DNA of 10,618 nt from Euperipatoides rowelli (taxonomy: Eukaryota > Onychophora > Udeonychophora > Euonychophora > Peripatopsidae). Location of the stretch: the NCBI GenBank assembly GCA_003024985.2, contig PXIH01S0012730.1; one strand, 5' to 3'. The position numbers and the translations under genes were made by a program. Under the pieces are notes generated by a model. That model saw only the letters and a program-made list of their open reading frames with translations, had not been told where the DNA came from and made no database searches. Numbering within the stretch: position 1 is the first letter of the stretch; each line of letters opens with the position of its first letter. Shown piece by piece: positions 1 through 7,167 of this stretch.

Positions 1-155
1 CAACTTTATATTAAATACCTACATTTTTGGTTGGTCTTATTTATCCGGGAAGGGGGGGGTGGTACTCGATACTTCACACTTGTAATATTATTAAATATAG
101 CCACTTTATATTAAAACCTACATTGTTGGTTGATCTAATTTATTTGGGAGGGGGC
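1..155. repeat. Two-copy tandem repeat, ~100 bp period
   Basis: The first ~56 bases are repeated, diverged, from position 101. Both copies carry a block reading close to 'actttatattaaa', then 'cctacatt', 'ttggttg' and a G-rich end (a run of G at 52-59, and gggaggggg at 146-154). The intervening bases 60-100 have no second copy in view. The left edge of the window cuts the array, so more units may lie outside. An 80-codon plus-strand open frame runs across this repeat and into the next one; it follows no coding pattern and is not called. The repeat could be a short satellite or the end of a transposon. Confidence 0.55.
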
Positions 156-183
156 CAGTCGCTCTTCATGCAGACACCATCCG

Positions 184-371
184 ACGCTCAGCAAAAGATT
201 ATTTCATGTCTAGATTATCCTAGGGTTCAAGGTTACGGTAAGGTTAGGACTGTAAAGATAATATACTAAAATCAGCGGGGAAAAATACTAATTCCACAAA
301 CTACTACGTTTTAGTTGTAGCCTGACTCCTAACATTAATTATATTGGTGGGCAAATAACGGAATCTGACCC
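184..371 (-). mobile_element. MITE family A, copy 1 (5'-truncated)
   Basis: This is an inverted copy of the element at 1820-2065. Read on the opposite strand, matching blocks occur in the same order: the end block ggtgggcaaataacgga (347-363), the actcctaa/ttaattat block (~325-345), attccac, ttttagttgt, tatactaaaa, aaggttag, and tctagattatcctaggg followed upstream by gctcagcaaaa. The end near 371 keeps the terminal inverted repeat. The other end stops matching near 184, so this copy has lost one terminus. It contains no coding capacity. Confidence 0.75.
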
Positions 372-466
372 AAAAATGCTCCCCTATAATAAATCTTTCT
401 TCAAAACAATTTTGAAATTTCATTACTAGATGTATTAAAATGCCTCTCAAACACATCTACCCTACT

Positions 467-834
467 TAAGGGTGTATCTACATAGGCGCTAAACCCCGGC
501 AGGACCAGCCAAAAAAAATTTTTTTTTTTTGTTGTCTGGAAGTTTGGATGTCTTAATGTTGGTCAATCCCCTTGACAAAAAAAAATTAGACCTAATTAGG
601 ATGATAACAGGTGTTTTTTTTTCTTCTGCTACTGTCTGCTGACAAAAAAAACAGATATCACCATAATTAGTTCTATAAAATAAATATTTTCTTTTTGTCT
701 AGGAGAATGATCAACATTAAGACATCAAAACTTCCGACAAAAAAAAAAAAAAAAGCTTATCAAATAAAATTTTGTCATTTTCGTGCAGGGAAGGGGGGTG
801 GGGGTGGTGGCAAAAATCTGTAGATATGCCACTG
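467..834. mobile_element. hAT-like MITE with 8 bp target-site duplication
   Basis: A 368 bp non-autonomous element. The left end reads taagggtgtatctacata. The reverse complement of the right end reads cagtggcatatctacaga, so the two ends form an imperfect terminal inverted repeat around a shared tatctaca core. Directly outside lie ACCCTACT (459-466) and ACCCTACC (835-842), an 8 bp duplication with one mismatch. hAT transposons make 8 bp duplications and commonly start CAG(T/G)GGC, which the right end fits and the left end has partly lost. The right end is G-rich (788-810). There is no coding capacity; the interior is the foldback listed separately. Confidence 0.7.
519..754. repeat. Long foldback (inverted repeat) core of the hAT-like MITE
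   Basis: The left arm (519-566, a T-run then a block containing gatgtcttaatgttg) is the reverse complement of the right arm (707-754, containing caacattaagacatc then an A-run), with few mismatches. The pairing continues inward with gaps: aattaggatgataacaggtg (595-614) matches the complement of the aatt-side block at 653-668, and the T-run at 613-622 pairs with the A-run at 644-651. The turn is near 632-640. Transcription from either side would give a hairpin of roughly 100 paired bases per arm. Confidence 0.75.
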
Positions 835-940
835 ACCCTACCAAGATAATAAGTTGATGTTTATTTATGCAACAAGGCTTATTTTAATCTTAAAAGCTTT
901 CTTAAAAATAATAATGAAAACATTTCTGATTTCTCCGCAG

Positions 941-1029
941 TTCAGTTAAGTTGGCTAGAAGGCAAGCTGCCAAGCCAAAACCTAAGTGCTAATCCCACTG
1001 CAGACATGGATGTGCCTGTTATATTGTAA
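941..1029 (+). CDS. Candidate terminal coding exon (28-codon tail, unknown protein)
   Basis: A pyrimidine-rich stretch ending in tttctccgcag (930-940) is a good splice acceptor. The next bases are GC-richer than their surroundings. The frame starting with the codon CAG at 943 stays open to TAA at 1027-1029 and reads QLSWLEGKLPSQ, then NLSANPTADMD, then VPVIL. The first two exon bases (941-942) would complete a codon begun in an upstream exon. A second frame is open for 16 codons (SVKLARRQAAKPKPKC) and cannot be excluded. An ATTAAA lies just after the stop (1034-1039) and an AATAAA near 1570. No upstream exon was found in the 940 bp to the left, which is mostly transposon. I do not recognise the protein. 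Confidence 0.4.
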
Positions 1030-1819
1030 AAAAATTAAAAACATGAAAAAAGCTATAATAATAATAATGAAATTCTAAATCATTCATCGCTACTACTCAT
1101 TTAGACTTTAACAGTCTCATTTATAAACAAATTATAACATACTGTCACTTTGGCACGAGATTTAATTACAACTTACAAGACAATAAGAGATTCAAAATTC
1201 AAATTCATGTCTTAATTACTCGCTTGATGGCGCTTCCCTCTTATAACTTTTCTATTGGCCTATTCAATAATGATTTTAATTATGATTTTAAAATCGTTTG
1301 AAGTTTCTAATCTTTCAGTTATAAAGATTTTAATTCTGATTCTTGGAAATTTTTCAAAATTCCAAACTCAAAAAGAATTGACTTATCTGACCAATTAGCA
1401 GACTCAACAGAAATAACCTTGATAACCTTTCAAGGTCGGGGAGTGAAGATTAGAAATTCTAAACTTAGGCTATAGTTTTTTTCTTCTCTTCTATTAACTT
1501 GGCTGAATAGTGAAATTCTTATCAAAATGTTACTATTTTGGTATTAAAAAAGTCTTGAGAAATAATATAAATAAAAATATGAATGTAGAAAAGATAAGAT
1601 AAATAGTTTTCAAATAATCTTTTTAATTTTTTAAGTTAATTTAGTAAATTAATTATTTTTTTTGCCCGATAAATTATGTTTTATTAATGATAAAAATGAA
1701 ATGATATAAAGTTATTTCAAATACATTAATACAAACAAACTAAACAACGACTATCAGTGCATATCTATATAAATAACAATAATGAACTGAATCTAATTGC
1801 AGTTAAGGAATCCTTATTA
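1030..1819. other. AT-rich non-coding stretch
   Basis: No coding frame, RNA gene or transposon end could be supported here. It holds a short AAT microsatellite (1056-1069), a diverged ~20 bp inverted repeat (a 'tttctaatctt' block near 1306 against its complement near 1450), and a small stem with arms accttga and tcaaggt near 1417-1436. Confidence 0.5.
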
Positions 1820-2065
1820 GGCCAGACTCCGTTTTCTGCCCACCAACATAATTAACATTAGGAGTCGTGCGACAACTAAAATATACTGGTGCGTGGAATT
1901 ACTATTTTTTTCTTGCCAATTTTAGTATATTTCCTATACCGTTCTAACCTTACCCTAACCCTAGGATAATCTAGGGATGAAATAATATTTTGCTGAGCAC
2001 CAATCTAAATACTTTCAACTTATTACCGTCAGCCATATGGTGGGCAGATAACGGAATTTTACCCA
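1820..2065 (+). mobile_element. MITE family A, copy 2 (both ends present)
   Basis: This element is about 246 bp, with terminal inverted repeats. The left end reads ggccagactccgttttctgc followed by ccacca. The complement of the right end reads gggtaaaattccgttatctg followed by cccacca. The ends match at most positions, with a one-base indel near the tip. TTATTA lies just outside both ends (1814-1819 and 2066-2071) and may be a target-site duplication, though the region is AT-rich and the exact tips are uncertain. TTA-type duplications and GG/CC tips would fit PIF/Harbinger, but that assignment is weak. There is no coding capacity. Copy 1 faces it in inverted orientation 1.45 kb to the left. Confidence 0.75.
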
Positions 2066-2220
2066 TTATTACAATTGTAATCTTAGGTCCATTATTGATT
2101 TATTTTTTGTTTAAAATCTTATTTTGGTAGAAAAAAAATCATAAAATTTAATGAAAATTTTATATTAATAAAAATATTTTTTTATCCAACAATAATAAAC
2201 TTAACTTTAAATTTTCATCT

Positions 2221-2334
2221 ATGCAATGTTACATTTTTTACACCAGTGAACTCACAGATGATGAAGAAGCGTCGATTGTGATTCAAATTAGAAGATTGTT
2301 AAAAATGTATTTTCTAAATATTATAAATATGTAA
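2221..2334 (+). CDS. Small ORF with acidic then basic segment (possible exon or transposase remnant)
   Basis: A 37-codon ATG-to-TAA frame. Residues 9-17 (SELTDDEEA) are acidic and are followed by SIVIQIRRLLKM, a likely short helix with basic residues. The acidic part has balanced codons, unlike the AT-rich sequence around it. An acceptor-like ttttttacaccag ends at 2246, so the coding part could instead be a small exon starting at 2247 in the same frame. Acidic DDEE stretches followed by R-rich helices occur near the N-terminus of some PIF/Harbinger-type transposases. That is a loose resemblance only. Confidence 0.25.
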   Translation: MQCYIFYTSELTDDEEASIVIQIRRLLKMYFLNIINM

Positions 2335-2464
2335 ATAACGCAGTTTCCGTTATGAAATTTATTTTTTGGAAAAAAAGAAAACAAAACATAAGATACACCA
2401 CAAATTAATAGAGAATTAACTGGATAATACCTATTTTTTTGCTTAATGTACAAAAGGATTACCA

Positions 2465-2470
2465 TTTATT
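2465..2470 (-). promoter_or_regulatory. AATAAA polyadenylation signal
   Basis: The minus strand reads AATAAA here, about 120 nt beyond the stop codon of the candidate terminal exon ending at 2590. The distance and strand are right for its 3' end. AT-rich DNA yields this hexamer often, so the signal is only supportive. Confidence 0.4.
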
Positions 2471-2589
2471 TTAAGCAATTTATCATCTCTATTAAAATAA
2501 CAATAATATTATTTAGCACCAAGGTACCGGGGTCGAGCAGTCATGTCACCCGGCTATGGTGCTTGTGAATATAAGGGGATCAGGTACGA

Positions 2590-2786
2590 TCACTGGGCAG
2601 CCCCGAGGCTGAGGGATGGCGAAATCTTCTTTCGTCGTTGTACGGCATCGGGGATTTTTTCTCCTTGTAGATCGATATACTTGAAATTTGGATGGAAAAT
2701 GGATTTATGGTGCATGGACAAAGGAAACGGAATATGGTTGATGGACATTTGACAAGCATTACTGTTGTATCCTGCATACGAAGGCG
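2590..2786 (-). CDS. Candidate terminal coding exon, unknown protein
   Basis: On the minus strand a good acceptor (tttgtatcatttacag, ending 2787) opens a GC-richer block, which suggests coding sequence. In the preferred frame the exon starts with two bases of a split codon, then 64 codons to TGA (2592-2590). The product starts PSYAGYNSNACQMSINHIPF, includes FKYIDLQGEKIPDAVQRRKK and ends SLGAAQ. It is polar, N/K/H-rich, with a basic patch (QRRKK) and no membrane segment or recognised domain. The same frame meets a stop upstream of the acceptor, as expected if the acceptor is used. A second minus frame (codons starting CGC at 2786, open to TGA at 2582-2580, ending GLPSDRT) and one plus-strand frame are also open. 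The strand is favoured by the acceptor and the AATAAA; the frame is not settled. Confidence 0.5.
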
Positions 2787-2835
2787 CTGTAAATGATACA
2801 AATGTATGTCATTTCACCTTCGGGCGAAACATATT

Positions 2836-3180
2836 TTAAAAAAAATATATTATTTAGCATGAAATATGAATTAAAAAAAAAAAACATTTTTTTATAAAAA
2901 CCAATGCTCGTTACTAATAAACATACCTTTTTTGGAATTCAATATGTTCACAATAACAAACCAATCTACATTGATCTTCCAATTATACTGAGATAAATAA
3001 TCAAAATACATAAAACTTAATTGGTAAAACAATCAAAGTTATCTTAATACATGCTAATTGAATTACAAATATTACTAAAAAAAAACTCATCTTTTTTAAA
3101 AAAAATATTTCCTAACAAATTTCTGCATTTTTATTAAATATGTACATATAAATTGTGATTATTACAATCGACACTTCTTT
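2836..3180. other. AT-rich non-coding stretch
   Basis: Mostly A/T runs and short imperfect palindromes. No exon, RNA gene or repeat end could be supported. If the candidate exons at 2786 and 3205 belong together, this is their intron. Confidence 0.5.
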
Positions 3181-3204
3181 ACCTGTAACAAGTAGGCCTA
3201 CTAC

Positions 3205-3261
3205 CTGATGAATTCTAGTGTGGTTCTTCTCAAGCGCATATTTCCCACCTCCGGCATTCAT
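3205..3261 (-). CDS. Weak candidate first coding exon (19 codons)
   Basis: On the minus strand an ATG (3261-3259) with A at -3 opens a frame reading MNAGGGKYALEKNHTRIHQ. It ends exactly at a donor, CAG|GTAGTA (3205/3204). In-frame TAA lies seven codons upstream, so this would be the true start of the frame. The patch is GC-richer than its surroundings. The donor is phase 0, which would join to the alternative frame of the terminal exon at 2786, not the preferred one, unless another exon lies between. The protein is not recognised and the call rests only on start, frame and donor. Confidence 0.25.
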
Positions 3262-3481
3262 TGTCTTAAGACTCAGTGATTAGTAGTGGTTATGTTGCAC
3301 ACGGCTGTTAATGGTCGTTATGCATACAGAAAAATACCTCTCAATTGAACCAAAAAAAAAATGGAGAAGTACTGGCGCCCTCTATAATCAAACCTGTCTT
3401 CATGTGTATATGACATGGGCTGCTGCAGCTCAGCATGACGATCTTGAAAGGGAGCCCGATAAGTAACATTTTTTTATTTAA

Positions 3482-3578
3482 AGTCCTAACCTTACCGTAA
3501 CATTGAACCCTACCTTCAACTACGTATTAAACCCACTATGCCCCATTCTTATGATAATCTAGAGGTGAAATAATCCTT
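3482..3578 (+). mobile_element. MITE family A, copy 3 (decayed fragment with internal insert)
   Basis: Two blocks of the family A element survive in order: gtcctaaccttaccgtaac, continuing to attgaaccc (3482-3510), and gataatctagaggtgaaata (3552-3571). About 40 bases between them have no counterpart in copies 1 and 2. The first block, with its ttgaaccct continuation, is closer to copy 1 (complement of 214-245) than to copy 2, whose matching block has degenerated to a run of ccctaaccc. No terminal inverted repeat is left. Confidence 0.55.
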
Positions 3579-3579
3579 T

Positions 3580-4088
3580 TTTAATCGATTCCGATGATTT
3601 TACACAACTTCTGTAGCCCTCCCATAATGACAGAAATACATGCATAGATGTTAAAAACGCAGTAATTGTCACTTTATTGGGCCCCGTTTCTAGACACTTC
3701 TATCAGCATGCTACCGACTGAACTACTGCCCCTTGACAAACTCATTTTTGTTTAGATGATTTTATGTACAATGGTTTCCATCTGTACTAAGTACACAAAA
3801 CTTCAGCATTACTGATTTTATTCTTAACAAGTTTCCAATAGTTATATATATTTCCAGATCCCTGGATCTATATTTTGAAATATAACCCTTAAAATTCAAC
3901 ATAGAAAATTGTCATTTTGCCAATATTTTGTGCAAGGAAATTTAAAGAAACTCAATCGAATGCATGTTCCATATCAATAATAAAAATCATTGCTTCTTTA
4001 TTATTTGATTTTTTAATTGTTTATCACTTCTGATAAATAAAAAATAGAGGTGTGTATGCTTTTACCTTTTGTTGCAAATAGATAAGGG
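3580..4088. other. AT-rich non-coding stretch
   Basis: No coding frame, RNA gene or element end could be supported. A short perfect palindrome, gatccctggatc, lies near 3858-3869. Confidence 0.45.
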
Positions 4089-4160
4089 CAAGGGCAGACT
4101 GACCAATGCAGGGTGGGCCCTCTGACTCTTGTGGCCCCCACTGGGTGGGAATAAATGGGC
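4089..4160 (+). mobile_element. hAT-like transposon terminus (solo or truncated)
   Basis: A GC-rich island in AT-rich DNA starts caagggcagactgaccaatg and continues with gggtgggccctctg and gtggcccccactggg. Many animal hAT transposons begin close to CAGGGGCGGACTG followed by G/C-rich sequence, and this island fits that start with a few changes. The preceding eight bases (gataaggg) could be a target-site duplication. No matching inverted end or second copy of those eight bases was found to the right, so this would be a truncated element or a single decayed end. Confidence 0.35.
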
Positions 4161-5023
4161 AGGGAAATATTTTTTGTTTTTAAAATAAAAGGGAGTATAA
4201 ATTTAGTGCCAGTGTTAAACTTCGAGCTCGTGATGCAGGATGCAAAATTGTAAGTGATAAAAGTTTTTTTTTTTTTTTACTTAGTTAAAGATAATTAATT
4301 ATATAAATTAAACTAGGACTTCAATTGTTTTATACAGGATAATTTCAGTGGTCACAGACTGGCTGGTGACTATGGGCTAATAGTTGTGTTAATCCTGTTC
4401 TTATCCTATCCTTGCTTTTTCCCACACTACATAGCTGCAAACCTTGTTAAAATTACTATGATTTCTGGCATGTTACCATAGAAAAGGGCTAATTTTTTTA
4501 CTTGCCTTTATCTAAATATATTTCTGAGCCAAACAATGTTGCATTTTCAGTAGTCACACCATGTTTTAAATATAAAAATTGGAGTATATACCTTTATAAT
4601 GAATTAAAAATAATCAAAAGCAAGTTCTTTTATGATGCAACATTTTTGTACTGCTTATTTCTGTACTTCAGGTGAATTTAGAAACATAGCAAATATGACA
4701 TACCACATGAACAAGTGAAAAAGAGGATACCCAAAAATTTTGTGCTGGGGTAAAGCCCAGGTGGTCACACTCAATAAATTCTCATCTTTTTCTTTTCCCA
4801 CTAACCTGCACTCTATATTACAGTGTAATATCCTGTAAATAAAGAGACAGGTTTGGCGGTTCAGAAAATAAATCCATTCACCAATTTATTCAGGCTGCAT
4901 TAATAAGAAAATTATTTTAAAAATAGCCCGTGTTTTTTTTTTAATTACATTTTGTGCAGTATTTTAGAAAGCATAGTAAAGGATAAAATACATAGAATAA
5001 GTAGATAGCCTACCATTAATTTA
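4161..5023. other. AT-rich non-coding stretch
   Basis: No gene or element could be supported. It contains an almost perfect small palindrome at 4815-4831 (arms atattac and gtaatat, 3 nt loop) and a stem gtcac/gtgac around 4353-4370. Scattered AATAAA hexamers near 4773 and 4840 have no coding exon upstream that could use them. Confidence 0.45.
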
Positions 5024-5027
5024 TTAA

Positions 5028-5677
5028 CCCCTTATATGCGGAAGACGTTTATTGTAGGTTTCACAGACAGTTCCAGTTTTGCGAAAGACGTTTAAAAACG
5101 TCTTAATGAGAAATATTATTTACTTTTTTTTTTTCAGTTTAATAACATTTAAATGCCTAATCATTTTTATGTTTTCTAAATAATAATTAATCAATATAAA
5201 TGTGTTAATTTACAGAATATAATTTTAAATGTTGCTATTTGTAACCATAAAATAATACCGTAAATGGCTGCAGAAAGTAGGTTTACATCATTGTCTGCCT
5301 TTACAAACTCCCGCGCTGGTCGTAATAGTATCGCTTTGAAAATTCACATTTTTATTACATTTTGAAAATTATTTATTTACTTATTTTAGATTTATAACAA
5401 AATTAGCAACAAAATATGATAAAATTAACAAATGTTAGCATTAGGGGGAAAAAATGTCTATTTTTTTTTTCCATTTTTTAATAATCGCTAGATTTAGTTT
5501 TTGTATACAAAATTAATTAATAATCAATTACAGATTATTGTAGGGCATTTAATTATCTTTCCAATGATGTATAACATTTCAAATTTCAAAAAGAATTTAG
5601 CTGTTTTATATAATAAACTGTCAAAATAGGGACGCAAATTGGGAACAAATCTTCATTCACAGTACGCAGCTAAAGGG
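5028..5677. mobile_element. piggyBac-type MITE (TTAA-flanked)
   Basis: The element is about 650 bp, flanked by TTAA at 5024-5027 and 5678-5681. The left end reads ccccttatatgcgg and the complement of the right end reads ccctttagctgcg, an imperfect terminal inverted repeat with the C-rich tip and conserved TGCG typical of piggyBac-like elements next to TTAA. The left subterminal region carries three copies of AAGACGTTT (5042-5050, 5085-5093, and inverted 5096-5104). The interior is AT-rich and has no transposase frame, so it would depend on a transposase supplied elsewhere. Confidence 0.55.
5085..5104. repeat. Perfect palindrome in the piggyBac-type MITE
   Basis: Arms AAGACGTTT and AAACGTCTT pair perfectly around two A bases. 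A third direct copy of AAGACGTTT sits 34 bp upstream of this palindrome. Subterminal repeats of this kind often serve as transposase-binding sites. That role is inferred. Confidence 0.7.
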
Positions 5678-5681
5678 TTAA

Positions 5682-7109
5682 GGTAAATTTAAAACAATAA
5701 ATAAAAATAAAATGTTTCTTTGTGTACAATCCATCAGATTCAGAAGTTTTGGATTAGTAGGCTGTCTGACATTAATTAAAACTTGGCATAAGTAAAGCCT
5801 TTTAAAGTATATTGACCACCTTTAATGGAATCTATTGATAGCTTATTTTGTTCATTAGTCCACTGGGCATATACAAGGAAAGGAGTAGAAATTTGAGATG
5901 AATGTAAAATCAGCTTTTATTTTATTAGCAAAAATAGAATTATAATTTTTAATGCCCACAACTGCTAAATGTAACTTATTAATGAAAAAAAAAAGAACAC
6001 AATTTAAGAATTATACAAGGAGCAGCAATTATTTGGAAATGATAAACATCAAAAGCATTACATACCGATGCAATGAAATAGGTCTAAGCGCTAGTTTAGT
6101 GTTTACAAATCAGCAGCTTTGACCACTAGATCTAGTTTCTTAAATACAAGGATAGGTTTCGGTGATTGTATTATTTTTGAAAATGTGTAGCCAACAGACT
6201 GCTCTTAATATTTAAAATGGTGGAATGAACTGTTTCAACTTCTATTGAATTCTATTAACATTTCAGGGCGATGCACAAATCTTAAAAGTCTAAAAACGAA
6301 TCGCTCGTTCATATTTTAAAAATTGTTTTTATTTAACAAGTCAGATTTATTTATAATTTGCATTTATTTATAGCCTGATAATTGCTTTCATTTTACTTCT
6401 CTAGATTTTATTTTTAAATTGACAGAAGTATTTAATAAATTTAATTAAGAACAGGTTTCTACAGCCAGTTTCTACTAATGAAAATTAGACAAGCTAAAGT
6501 TTTTGAAAAGTTCATTTAGTTCAGAATGACGATTCAAGCTATAAAAATGTTTCTACACTCCACTTTGATCTTATTCAAAAAGAAAAAAAAAAATATTTTC
6601 ATTCACAATATTTAGTAATTTCTGCTGATAATTTTCATCTATTTACTGTATGTCAAATTCTGATTATGAAATTGTCAATTGACAAGTCTTCAAATGAAAA
6701 TAATATATGCAGATATTTTGTTTTATTTTACCTTTATTAGTTTGCAAATTATTTTATTTTTATTATCTATCTACAGTATATGTGTGTGTGTGTGATTGAG
6801 CTTTATCACACTAAAACAAAGATACACACATTTAGACTAGCCTACTTGTAAAAAAAATTAGTTAAAAATAAATAAATTAGATTAAGATGTGATTAGATTA
6901 ATTAAAGTAGATTGGTAAAATAAAATAAATTATAAAAAGTGAAATAATATTTGACATTATCAAAATGTTAATGTCAGACTTGAATTTTCTCATAAATGTG
7001 TATATTGATATTAAAAAAATCATTAGCATTGGTAAAGTTCTTTTTATGTAAATTATTCGCCAGTCTATTTTACTAAAAATAAAGCAACAATTTTTTGAAA
7101 AATGGTCCA
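5682..7109. other. Long AT-rich stretch with no supported gene
   Basis: No convincing exon was found on either strand. A microsatellite of seven TG units lies at 6781-6794. An acceptor-like tattaacatttcag near 6267 is followed by only eight open codons and is not called. The longest open frame (minus, 7143-6898, 81 codons) is dominated by I, F, L, K and N codons, as random AT-rich sequence would be. The region is either intergenic or intronic. Confidence 0.5.
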
Positions 7110-7167
7110 AAATGCTCAGTGTTCTATGGAAGAACCATATCAAATTGCCCAGTGCTGAAAGTGTTAA
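7110..7167 (-). mobile_element. Possible TTAA-type transposon end (single terminus)
   Basis: Read on the minus strand from TTAA (7167-7164), the sequence runs cactttcagcactgggcaat and then holds a small stem (arms gttct and agaac, 7121-7135). A C-rich tip next to TTAA and an internal short palindrome are features of piggyBac-like ends. No partner terminus was found to the left, so the call is tentative. A similar tip (aaaggg before TTAA) occurs at 7553-7556. Confidence 0.22.

Noticed and set aside
27-269. Plus-strand 80-codon open frame
   Set aside because: It runs across the tandem repeat and into the truncated MITE, with no homology to a known protein and no coding composition.
1944-1964. 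Telomere-like ccctaaccc sequence
   Set aside because: It is a short stretch inside the family A MITE, and the aligned copies 1 and 3 do not repeat it. It is not an interstitial telomere array.
2283-2465. Minus-strand 60-codon open frame
   Set aside because: It is made almost only of AT-rich codons (I, F, Y, N, K) and lies beyond the predicted 3' end of the neighbouring exon; it looks like chance.
2521-2660. tRNA-derived SINE or RNA polymerase III promoter
   Set aside because: gggtcgagcag resembles a B box only loosely, no A box lies at the right distance, and no cloverleaf could be folded.
2543-2752. Plus-strand 69-codon open frame
   Set aside because: It is antisense to the exon candidate with the acceptor and AATAAA on the minus strand. 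No splice or promoter signal supports the plus reading, though it cannot be fully excluded.
2788-2830. Ultra-short 31 bp intron joining MFRPK to the 2786 exon
   Set aside because: A donor-like gtgaaa precedes the acceptor, but 31 bp is below the usual minimum for animal introns and the ATG context is AT-rich chance sequence.
6898-7143. Minus-strand 81-codon frame resembling a membrane protein
   Set aside because: The hydrophobicity follows from AT-rich codons (I, F, L). There is no GC shift, start context or splice signal.
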